Shown here one piece after another: positions 1-6,304 of a DNA stretch of 6,304 bases. The notes under the pieces were generated by a model. The model was not told where the DNA came from, did not search any database, and saw nothing but the letters and a program-made list of their open reading frames with translations. This DNA is from Elusimicrobiota bacterium (GTDB taxonomy: Bacteria; Elusimicrobiota; Elusimicrobia; JACQJN01): assembly GCA_016205045.1 (NCBI GenBank), contig JACQJM010000268.1, forward strand, positions 1-6,304, written 5' to 3'. The position numbers and the translations under genes are program-made. Each line of letters begins with the position of its first letter. Position 1 is the stretch's first letter.

Positions 1-1561
1 CTCCCCCTCCCCAAATGAGCAAAGGAACATGACTGTCGTAGTCATAAGATTCACTATGGCCGGTTCCACCCGGTGAAGAATTGTTCCATATCCAGTTTTC
101 CCTAAGAGAGATAATCACGTCTGCGGAACGGTCCTTCCGGAACCCATAGCGAATGGCTCGGGAGCCTTTCCCCTCGGCGATTTCATCCGAGGTATAGGCC
201 GCCTTAATGCCGGGGATCTTCAGCAAGGCTCTCTTTAACCAATCGCGGGCCCTAGGTCCTGGAATTTTTCTTTTCCTTAGAAGAGAATTATTAATAAAAA
301 ATCCCGGAGTTTGGGCCGCGGCAATAAAAGCCTCAGAGGAGGGTGACTCCGTTGAAAAGGGGTAGCGAAAAATCTGGGCCGCATCTTGTTCTATTTGCAG
401 TCTGAGGGGTGACAGGTCCTGGATTGTGGAAAATTTGGGTGGGTCCTCGAGGTCTAATCTTCCTGCGGAGAGGCCTGCCGCTTGAGAAAATTCCGGGACG
501 GAAGCCACGCCATGATCCGAACTTAGAATCACAAGGAGGTTGTTGCGTCCCACCCGTTTTTCCAAGGTCGTTAAGAGTTTAGCTAAAGTTCTATCCAGAC
601 GGGAGTAAGTATCCGCCGTTTCGCAGGAGTCAGGACCAAAAAGATGACCCACCGCATCTGGGTTTGAATAGCTGAGCGCTAAAATATCCGGATTTCCTTC
701 AGGATTATGTCCTAGGTCTTCTGTTTCAATAACATGTTCGGTGAAAGCAGTTAGAAGATCACTTCCCCAGGCGGTATGATGCATGGCTCTGATGGTTTTG
801 ATGGGATGAGGGAAAGCAGCGCCTACGCCGGAATAATCCGGGTGTCCCACAGGAGGGTTTTTGTGATATTCCGGTTTGTCCTTGGGACAAACTACGGCGG
901 GGGCATTCAAAGAATACTCCCAGACGGGATGCCGATTAAGCCAGGAACCGAGCTTCAAATTGAAAGACAAAACTTGAGGGTTATAGTGGTAATAGCTGGA
1001 GCTCACAAATTTTTGAACCTTTTCATCATACCAGTAGGCGGCATCAGCTCCGGGTCCTACCAACATGATACTGGACCGGTCTTTATAAGATACTCCTACT
1101 ACGCGCGCTTTAGGGTATTGCTCCTTAATCCGTTGGGAAAGAGATTTAACCTCAAAAAGAATGGGCGAGCGGGGTTTTCCCCCTTCTTCGGAGGTTGGGG
1201 CGTTGGGATCCTCCGCGCAATAAACCACTTTTTGAGAGGAGTGGCTGTACCATTTATTGGCTACGATGCCGCTTTTGTACGCATAGATTCCTGAGCCGAG
1301 GAGAGCATGTCCCGGACAAGTTTCCGTAGGAACATGATCATAGGTTGCTTTTGTGAAAACGGTGCCTTCTGAAACTAAGCGAGAAAATCCCCTTTGTCCA
1401 AAATAAGGTTTAAATTTTTCTAGGGTATCCCCCCTCATTTGATCTACCACGATCAAGACCACCAATTTGGGAGTTGCGGCAGCGGCAACCGTTGCCTGCA
1501 GAATGAGAAGGGAGATCCAAACACCCCATGAGATTTTGGAGAAAAGTTGTTTTGGATTCAT
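1..1561 (-). CDS. Secreted alkaline phosphatase, PafA-like (3' end cut by window)
   Basis: Probable zinc-dependent phosphate monoesterase of the alkaline phosphatase superfamily, exported to the periplasm or cell surface to release phosphate. I translated it from the ATG at 1561-1559; 520 codons stay open to the left edge, so the C-terminus is missing. Residues 1-29 form a signal peptide: Lys4 and Lys9, a hydrophobic core at about 12-25, then Ala-rich cleavage around 26-29. Superfamily residues are all visible: metal ligand D40 in VVDQMRGD, nucleophile T81 in TETCPGH, N102, then K160 and R162 in SYKDRSS, metal ligands D302 and H306 in NPDAVGH, D349-H350 in SSDHG, and a late His (H502 or H511, the latter in DSHVP). 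Spacing up to D349-H350 matches PafA (T79, N100, K162, R164, D305, H309, D352, H353) almost residue for residue; the Lys/Arg pair favours monoesterase over diesterase or sulfatase. The family is usually about 550 residues, so little is lost. The start has no clear Shine-Dalgarno sequence; the signal peptide supports it. Confidence 0.93.
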   Translation of the reverse strand, partial: MNPKQLFSKISWGVWISLLILQATVAAAATPKLVVLIVVDQMRGDTLEKFKPYFGQRGFSRLVSEGTVFTKATYDHVPTETCPGHALLGSGIYAYKSGIVANKWYSHSSQKVVYCAEDPNAPTSEEGGKPRSPILFEVKSLSQRIKEQYPKARVVGVSYKDRSSIMLVGPGADAAYWYDEKVQKFVSSSYYHYNPQVLSFNLKLGSWLNRHPVWEYSLNAPAVVCPKDKPEYHKNPPVGHPDYSGVGAAFPHPIKTIRAMHHTAWGSDLLTAFTEHVIETEDLGHNPEGNPDILALSYSNPDAVGHLFGPDSCETADTYSRLDRTLAKLLTTLEKRVGRNNLLVILSSDHGVASVPEFSQAAGLSAGRLDLEDPPKFSTIQDLSPLRLQIEQDAAQIFRYPFSTESPSSEAFIAAAQTPGFFINNSLLRKRKIPGPRARDWLKRALLKIPGIKAAYTSDEIAEGKGSRAIRYGFRKDRSADVIISLRENWIWNNSSPGGTGHSESYDYDSHVPLLIWGGG

Positions 1562-1569
1562 GAGTTTTT

Positions 1570-1596
1570 AGGGCTCATAATTTCGTTACGAGCCCT
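1570..1596. other. Intergenic hairpin before the phosphatase gene
   Basis: In the 58-nt gap between the hydrolase stop and the phosphatase start there is an inverted repeat: AGGGCTC at 1570-1576 pairs with GAGCCCT at 1590-1596. After one A/C mismatch, three more pairs (TAA/TTA) leave a five-base loop. On the transcribed (minus) strand it is followed by AAAAACTC and the ATG, not by a U run, so it does not look like an intrinsic terminator. Its base is 8 nt from the start codon, and an AGGA (1599-1602) sits just upstream of it. It could affect initiation, mRNA processing or stability; which of these is not visible. Confidence 0.5.
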
Positions 1597-1619
1597 TATC
1601 CTAGCACAACAAAAGAAAA

Positions 1620-2393
1620 TTATAAAGCGATTCTTTGCAAATCCCGGGCCACAAGAATATTTGTTTTTCCTTTGGGGAGAGAGTATCCTTTGAGGGCTCG
1701 AAGGGATTCTTCCGAAAGATGGGTCAGCAGGGACTTGGAGGATTTAGATTCCTGGGCTAAATGGAGTGCTTGACTGACGGTCATGTGTCCGTGTCGGGCA
1801 CGGGGACCCGGCAGAGTACACTCTAAAGCAAAAAGATCCGCGCGATAAGCAAAACAAGCGATCCGTGGATCATAAGCGGTGTCTCCCGTGTAGCAGAAAG
1901 ATTTTTGGTAGCCTTCGAAGCGGTAGGCGACTGCCTCGGTAGAATGAGGAACCGAAAGCGTCCTGACCATCCAGCCACGCCCTCTGAGCGTAGAATTTGT
2001 TTTCATTTCACGAACGCTCAACCGGTATCCTTTGGGAGAAATCCAGGGAGAATATGTCTTTTGAAGGTTTTTGAAGAACGAAATAAATCCTTTGGGGCCG
2101 CAGAGGGTGAGGTGACGTTTTTTGGGGGTGGTATCGTAGTGAAAATGGAACAAAATGGCAGGAAGGTCTCCTAGATGGTCTAAATGCCGGTGAGTGATGA
2201 AGAGATGAGACACCTGAGCAGGATCTAAGCCGACGCGAGCCATCTGTCTGAGATTCCCGAATCCAAAATCGAAGAGAAGAATCTCTCCCGGCAGTTTTAG
2301 CGCGTATCCCGAAGGGTTGCGGACCTGTTTGGGATTCTTGGAAGGGGCGAAGGCTCCTGAGCCTAAAACGATCAGTTCCAGTTTAGGATTCAC
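1620..2393 (-). CDS. MBL-fold metallo-hydrolase, RNase Z/PhnP-like
   Basis: A 257-residue cytoplasmic protein (no signal peptide) of the metallo-beta-lactamase superfamily, closest in motifs to the RNase Z-like phosphodiesterase group. It opens with the beta strand LIVLGSGAF, then DFGFGNLRQM (42-51), corresponding to the DCGEGTLRQ-type segment of RNase Z. The metal-binding motif is THRHLDH (H68, H70, D72, H73), followed by H150 in VPHSTEA, D171 in YTGDT, an HGHMT segment (201-205) and H225 in LLTHLS, so all seven expected two-metal ligands are present. H150 and D171 are only 21 residues apart, leaving no space for the exosite arm that canonical tRNase Z carries there; a tRNA 3'-processing role is therefore doubtful. 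A cyclic-phosphodiesterase or other small phosphodiester/ester substrate is equally possible. The start is GTG at 2393-2391, overlapping the moxR-type stop as GTGA with no strong Shine-Dalgarno sequence, consistent with translational coupling. The next in-frame ATG (residue 51) would remove conserved sequence. Confidence 0.88.
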   Translation of the reverse strand: MNPKLELIVLGSGAFAPSKNPKQVRNPSGYALKLPGEILLFDFGFGNLRQMARVGLDPAQVSHLFITHRHLDHLGDLPAILFHFHYDTTPKKRHLTLCGPKGFISFFKNLQKTYSPWISPKGYRLSVREMKTNSTLRGRGWMVRTLSVPHSTEAVAYRFEGYQKSFCYTGDTAYDPRIACFAYRADLFALECTLPGPRARHGHMTVSQALHLAQESKSSKSLLTHLSEESLRALKGYSLPKGKTNILVARDLQRIAL

Positions 2394-3829
2394 TCTGGCA
2401 CGGGAATGGTTTTGAGAATCTGATCGATCACCGTATCCGAATGGATATCTTTGGATTCCGCACTGTAGTTCATGATGATGCGGTGGCGGAGAATATCATG
2501 GGCCACGGCATGAATATCCTCCGGGATAACGTAGGCCCGGCCTTCCAAGAAAGCGTGAGCTTTGGCGGCCTTGGTGATGTAAATGTTGGCGCGTGGGGAA
2601 GCTCCCATTTGGACTTTTCCTTTCAGATCTACGAAGGCGTTTCCTGGACGGGTGGCTCGTACGATCCTTGTAATATAATGTCGTAGATTTTTACTAACAT
2701 GAATCTGTTGCACGACTTTCCGAGTTTGCAAAAGCTCATCTAAAGTGATGACTCGCTCCACTTGAGGAGTTTCATCGGTTTCATTTCTTAGTGTGATTTC
2801 AATGTCTTCCTCTTCGGTGGCCGGATAACTTACCACCACGTGAAACAGAAATCGGTCTTTCTGAGCTTCGGGAAGGGGATAGGTTCCCTCCTGTTCTATA
2901 GGGTTTTGAGTGGCGATCACCAACCACACGGCAGGCAGACGGTGCGTGGTGTCTCCAATGGTGACTTGGCGTTCCCCCATAGACTCCAGGAGAGCGGATT
3001 GCACCTTGGCCGGGGATCGGTTAATCTCGTCGGCAAGAAAAATATTGGAGAAGATGGGACCCTTTTTGGTGGACCAAGTTCCTTTTTGGCGATCATAAAT
3101 TTCCAAGCCTGTGATGTCTGAGGGCATCAGATCCGGTGTAAATTGGACGCGTTTAAACTCGGCCTCAGAAATGTTGGCCACGGTCTTGGCGGTTTGAGTT
3201 TTGGCGATACCGGGCACCCCTTCTAGGAGAATATGCCCATCCGAGAGGAGGGCTAGGAGCATGAAGTTTATAAGATGTTCTTGTCCTACGATGACTTTGG
3301 AAACTTCCTGTTTAAACCTTGACACAAAGGGATGGTGTTTCCGGATTTTTTCCATCAGAAGATCATTCAAGGGAATGTTAGGAGCTCCCCCACTCCCTAT
3401 GCTTTGGCTTCTTTTAGGAGCCTCAGGGTTTAAGTCTGAACGGAAAGGGACGAGAACCGGATCTCCAGGAGCCTGGCCGGAAGATTCTCCCCTAAAATCC
3501 GCCAGATGCCTTCCCGTATTGTGAGAGGTTTCCATGGAGACACGCTTGGAAGAGCGCAGGGGAGCGGTTATTTTTGCAGCCTCTGCACTCCATCTTTGCA
3601 CAAGAGTCTTAGGTGCTGAAACAGTTTGTGGTTTTAATACAGAAGTGATTCTGGGCTGGAGGGTCGTTCTGAGCGGGTTAGAAGGATAAAATAATGGGAG
3701 TGGTGAGCCCACAGAGAGAGAATTCCGAAGAGATGAGGAAAGAACGCGTTTTGAGGAAGCTTCTCTTTGTCCCCACACTAAGGATGTGGTGATGAAAAAT
3801 AATAAAAACATCTGGGCTTTATTTAGCAT
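2390..3829 (-). CDS. MoxR-family AAA+ ATPase with signal-like N-terminal extension
   Basis: A 479-residue MoxR-type AAA+ ATPase, a family regarded as chaperone-like and commonly encoded next to DUF58/vWA proteins. The core begins around residue 156: KVIVGQEHLI (178-187), Walker A GVPGIAKT (204-211), the MoxR signature QFTPDLMPSDITG (229-241), Walker B FLADEINR (264-271), sensor 1 N309 in ATQNPIEQEGTYPLPEAQ, D325-R326, and sensor 2 MGASPRA with R413. Family members are usually about 310-350 residues and start just before the IVGQ motif; the excess is residues 1-155. Residues 1-20 are Lys4 plus a hydrophobic stretch (MFLLFFITTSLVWG), resembling a signal peptide or anchor. Residues 21-155 are basic and rich in Ser, Pro and Arg, with no recognised domain. 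The upstream start is supported by AAGAGGA seven bases before the ATG; internal Met99 and Met159 lack a ribosome site. It overlaps the upstream DUF58 gene by 11 nt and the next gene by 4 nt. An ATPase needs ATP, so a cytoplasm-facing anchored form is more plausible than export. Confidence 0.93.
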   Translation of the reverse strand: MLNKAQMFLLFFITTSLVWGQREASSKRVLSSSLRNSLSVGSPLPLFYPSNPLRTTLQPRITSVLKPQTVSAPKTLVQRWSAEAAKITAPLRSSKRVSMETSHNTGRHLADFRGESSGQAPGDPVLVPFRSDLNPEAPKRSQSIGSGGAPNIPLNDLLMEKIRKHHPFVSRFKQEVSKVIVGQEHLINFMLLALLSDGHILLEGVPGIAKTQTAKTVANISEAEFKRVQFTPDLMPSDITGLEIYDRQKGTWSTKKGPIFSNIFLADEINRSPAKVQSALLESMGERQVTIGDTTHRLPAVWLVIATQNPIEQEGTYPLPEAQKDRFLFHVVVSYPATEEEDIEITLRNETDETPQVERVITLDELLQTRKVVQQIHVSKNLRHYITRIVRATRPGNAFVDLKGKVQMGASPRANIYITKAAKAHAFLEGRAYVIPEDIHAVAHDILRHRIIMNYSAESKDIHSDTVIDQILKTIPVPE

Positions 3830-6272
3830 AGGGCTGTCCTCTTATTTTATTTCGTTTCTGTTGAATGAGATGATGCACCAAAAGATTTGAGGCGTCCTCA
3901 TCTGTCGAGATATGGAGAGGTGGAATCGCGCTGAGGTTTTGTAAGGATTCGAGGGATTTTTGTCTTTCTTGAACGGCAGTTCCTTGTCTTTGTCGGAAAA
4001 AAGCCTGCGAGGAGTCTATGGTGCGCGTTTTTCCTGTCTCCGCATCTGTCACGCTAAGGATTCCCACGGATGGAATAGGCTGAGAATCCAAAGGATCCTG
4101 AACCACCACCGGGAACAAGATGTGCCGCTGCGAGAGAGTATTTAAAGAAGAGGCATCGCTTTCCAAGATGAAATCCGACAAGGGAATCACTAGGGACCTG
4201 TTTTTAAAGCGCGCGTGAATAAGATCTGCTGCAGGGGCCAGACGGGTGCCGGCATGTTGGGGTTTGAATTGGGAAATCTGTTGAACCAGATGATGGGCTT
4301 GGTTCACCCCGCCTCGAGGCGGGATCACCCTCTCTACTTGGTCCGTAAAGAGAACCGCGCCTACTCGAATGCCTTGGCGGGCGGCGGCCAACGCCAATGT
4401 GCCGGCGAGTTCTTCTATCACTTCTCTTTTTGAAAATTTTTGAGTTGCGGCGGAACCGGAGCGGCTGACATCCACTAAAAGGATCAGAGGAATATCCTTT
4501 TCAGATATGAATCTTTTGGCATAAAGCTCCCCTCGTTTGGCGGTTTGCCGGTGGTCTATCCGTATATCCCCTGGTTCATAAGGGACGGAGTCTTCATGCT
4601 CCGTGCCTAATCGGCCGAGGAACATGGAAAGCATCTGACCGGGGAGAAAAGCGTTGGCGAGCCTAGAAGAGGCGATCTCCATGCGCCGGGAGCGATTCTG
4701 GATGGGAAGCGGGATTGATGTTTTGGGACTCTGAGGTCGATGCAGTCCTAAACGGAAGAATAACCAAGTTCCCAGCAGAAAAAGCCCCGTCAAAACCATA
4801 AAGAATAAAATGGGTTGAGGGATCAGTCCCATAGAGAAACCGGATAGATGTTGTGCTAGCAGAGGCGTGGCCAGTATGGGGGCAAATCCATATTCAAATT
4901 CATACGGGATGTCGTCGCGGGCATCCGTTGTGGCGGATGGTTTTGCAGGCATCTTGGGAACGATTTTCAGGGGCATCCCTCTTTTCTTTCCCTCAACGAT
5001 GAGGTTCTTCAGAATAGGGATGGCATGGCGCAGGTACTTTTTTTCACGGTCATCAAGGAGGCTATTTTCTCTTGCGAGGAATTTTCCTGTGCGCAGCATC
5101 GCTCTCATCTCGGAAACGATGCCTTCAAGCATGGTTAGGGAGTAGGCATGATAGTAGCCATTTTCCCAGTCACCGTTGCCAGGGGCAGGGGCATACCCCT
5201 TTTTCGCTAAAAAATCAGAAGAAAAAGTATTCCCCTCAAAAACTTCATGCCCTTGTTTGAGAACAACTCGAACCAGTAGATTGACTTGATCCAAAGGAAT
5301 AATCTGAGGAGATTGAGGAAGTCCAGGGGTTCTAGATAAAATTTCTAGGCCAACCAGAAGAGGTATAGAAGATTCCAGATAAGCTTGTTGAGTATCCGTT
5401 AAGGGTTTATGTTCCAAATTCTGACCGCTATCCACCATCTGAAAGAAAATTTTGCTGGCGGCCTGAATTTGCTCGGGATAATAAAAATCGTGATAGGTGC
5501 CCCCAGCATAGGAAGAGTATTTAAAGGGGTAACGGGTGAAAGCAGGCAGTGTAAATTTACCCTGCTGAGGAATATAATCTAGGGAATCATTGGTAGAGAA
5601 AAGGGATGGGCTCTTGAGGCCGGTCTGAATCAAGAGAGGATCCACATGATTTGAACCAAAAAGAGATGATCCGTGGGAAAGAGTTTGTTCCATGCTGGTT
5701 CTAACCACGTGAGAAATCAAATCTCTTATGAAAGGTTTTTGGATTTGGCTGGAATCTTGTTGGGAAACAAATTCGTTAAAGGAGGATAAGGCTTCTGCCC
5801 TTTTCTCAAAAGCATTCTTTATTTGTTCAGGAGCCGTATTTGTGTAGGAGGAATAACTGTCGAACTGAAGTAGGTTGTCTGCCACATCCTGAACTTGTTT
5901 TTCCTCATTAGAAGGGAGAGTATCTTGTGTGGCTAGATGGTTAAAAAGGAAGAAGAAGTGCCAGGGAGCCAGATCTAAATCTGTCTTAAATTGGTCTGCG
6001 GAAGAGGCCAGAAGGGTTAAGACCCTGTCTTTATTTTTAGGATTTTCTAAAGCGGACTTGAGTGTTTTGCCCGCGATCAATTGAAGATCGGGATTCTTTT
6101 GACGGAGAAATCCCAACAGGCGAAAATAATTTTTATCGGTGAGATCTTGCCCTAGAAGAGAGACGGCATATTGACAGCGAGCCTGGGTAGATTGGTTTCG
6201 CGGATCTTGGGACATTTTTTCTACTAAGGCATCCCAAAAACTCTCATTTTCCCTTTGGACTAAAGTCCGCAT
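3819..6272 (-). CDS. Membrane DUF58/vWA-like protein with long N-terminal domain
   Basis: An 817-residue protein in three parts. Residues 1-460 are mostly predicted helical; 15-110 look like degenerate HEAT-type repeats, and 245-270 are rich in aromatic residues. I recognise no family there. Residues about 461-507 are hydrophobic: 485-507 is a clear transmembrane helix and 461-483 may be a second, forming a hairpin. Basic residues (HRPQSPK, RSRR) follow. Residues about 528-817 are a DUF58 domain: the family block YEPGDIRIDHRQTAKRGELY (565-584), a vWA-type metal site DVSRS (D601, S603, S605) with T676 in GTRLAPA and D700 in PLSDF, then the typical ending with VVQDPLD and DAETGK. DUF58 proteins are usually about 300-440 residues, so this is a large fusion. 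It probably works with the MoxR ATPase encoded directly downstream (11-nt overlap). The chosen ATG has GGAG nine bases upstream, but the frame has no stop between it and the right edge, so the true N-terminus may lie outside the window. Confidence 0.88.
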   Translation of the reverse strand: MRTLVQRENESFWDALVEKMSQDPRNQSTQARCQYAVSLLGQDLTDKNYFRLLGFLRQKNPDLQLIAGKTLKSALENPKNKDRVLTLLASSADQFKTDLDLAPWHFFFLFNHLATQDTLPSNEEKQVQDVADNLLQFDSYSSYTNTAPEQIKNAFEKRAEALSSFNEFVSQQDSSQIQKPFIRDLISHVVRTSMEQTLSHGSSLFGSNHVDPLLIQTGLKSPSLFSTNDSLDYIPQQGKFTLPAFTRYPFKYSSYAGGTYHDFYYPEQIQAASKIFFQMVDSGQNLEHKPLTDTQQAYLESSIPLLVGLEILSRTPGLPQSPQIIPLDQVNLLVRVVLKQGHEVFEGNTFSSDFLAKKGYAPAPGNGDWENGYYHAYSLTMLEGIVSEMRAMLRTGKFLARENSLLDDREKKYLRHAIPILKNLIVEGKKRGMPLKIVPKMPAKPSATTDARDDIPYEFEYGFAPILATPLLAQHLSGFSMGLIPQPILFFMVLTGLFLLGTWLFFRLGLHRPQSPKTSIPLPIQNRSRRMEIASSRLANAFLPGQMLSMFLGRLGTEHEDSVPYEPGDIRIDHRQTAKRGELYAKRFISEKDIPLILLVDVSRSGSAATQKFSKREVIEELAGTLALAAARQGIRVGAVLFTDQVERVIPPRGGVNQAHHLVQQISQFKPQHAGTRLAPAADLIHARFKNRSLVIPLSDFILESDASSLNTLSQRHILFPVVVQDPLDSQPIPSVGILSVTDAETGKTRTIDSSQAFFRQRQGTAVQERQKSLESLQNLSAIPPLHISTDEDASNLLVHHLIQQKRNKIRGQPYAK
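3837..3843 (-). promoter_or_regulatory. Shine-Dalgarno site of the MoxR-type gene
   Basis: The minus strand reads AAGAGGA here, seven bases before the ATG at 3829-3827. It lies inside the last codons of the DUF58 gene. It is the best ribosome site in the window and decides the start of the MoxR-type protein, so the unusual hydrophobic N-terminus and linker are likely translated and not an over-extended call. Confidence 0.7.
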
Positions 6273-6281
6273 GATCTTTTT

Positions 6282-6285
6282 CTCC
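6282..6285 (-). promoter_or_regulatory. Possible ribosome binding site of the DUF58 gene
   Basis: GGAG on the minus strand lies nine bases before the ATG at 6272-6270 and supports that start. It also forms the 3' arm of a small stem (CTCCG/CGGAG, three-base loop, 6282-6294) that could partly hide it. Because the reading frame stays open upstream, this may instead be ordinary coding sequence of a longer protein. Confidence 0.4.
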
Positions 6286-6304
6286 GTCTCGGAGGATACA
6301 GGCA

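Noticed and set aside
776..1294. Open frame of 172 codons on the plus strand
   Set aside because: It lies wholly antisense to the phosphatase gene, whose translation shows conserved catalytic motifs; the plus-strand product shows no recognisable domain.
1570..1596. Intrinsic terminator after the hydrolase gene
   Set aside because: The stem is short and interrupted, and on the minus strand it is followed by A residues instead of a U run.
1605..1619. Separate promoter for the phosphatase in the T-rich stretch after the hydrolase stop
   Set aside because: Only weak matches (TTGTTG, TAGGAT) with wrong spacing; not enough to support a promoter.
4308..4323. Perfect 16-bp palindrome CCCGCCTCGAGGCGGG
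   Set aside because: It sits inside the DUF58 coding region over the codons for Pro-Pro-Arg-Gly-Gly, a segment typical of DUF58 proteins (IPPRGG), so coding constraint explains it; no second copy was seen.

Overview
The window holds four co-directional genes, all on the minus strand, packed almost without gaps. Signal peptides, a secreted alkaline-phosphatase-superfamily enzyme and a MoxR/DUF58 pair suggest a bacterium with a Gram-negative type envelope and mid-range base composition. The long, basic, Ser/Pro-rich leader between a signal-like segment and a conserved domain recalls proteins I associate with Elusimicrobiota-like lineages. That assignment is only a guess and nothing here proves it. 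No RNA genes, mobile elements, CRISPR arrays or tandem repeats were seen.

Layout in the direction of transcription (right to left). (1) 6272-3819 (possibly starting beyond the right edge): an 817-residue membrane protein in which an unrecognised 460-residue, mostly helical N-terminal region is joined through a hydrophobic segment to a DUF58/von Willebrand A-like domain with a complete DxSxS metal site. (2) 3829-2390: a MoxR-family AAA+ ATPase whose conserved core starts only near residue 156, behind a signal-like hydrophobic N-terminus and a long low-complexity linker. (3) 2393-1620: a metallo-beta-lactamase-fold hydrolase of the RNase Z/PhnP-like group, with all metal ligands but without room for the tRNase Z exosite arm. 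(4) 1561 to beyond the left edge: a secreted phosphomonoesterase resembling PafA, with its catalytic residues visible and its C-terminus cut by the window.

Genes 1-3 overlap (11 nt, then a 4-nt GTGA stop/start overlap), so they are almost certainly one translationally coupled operon. Gene 4 follows after 58 nt that hold a small hairpin but no convincing terminator, so it may be read through. MoxR ATPases and DUF58/vWA proteins are known to occur as neighbouring partners, thought to act as chaperone-like machines on envelope or metal-dependent targets. Here the pair is in the less usual order (DUF58 first) and both partners carry unusual N-terminal additions. That is the most interesting aspect of the window.
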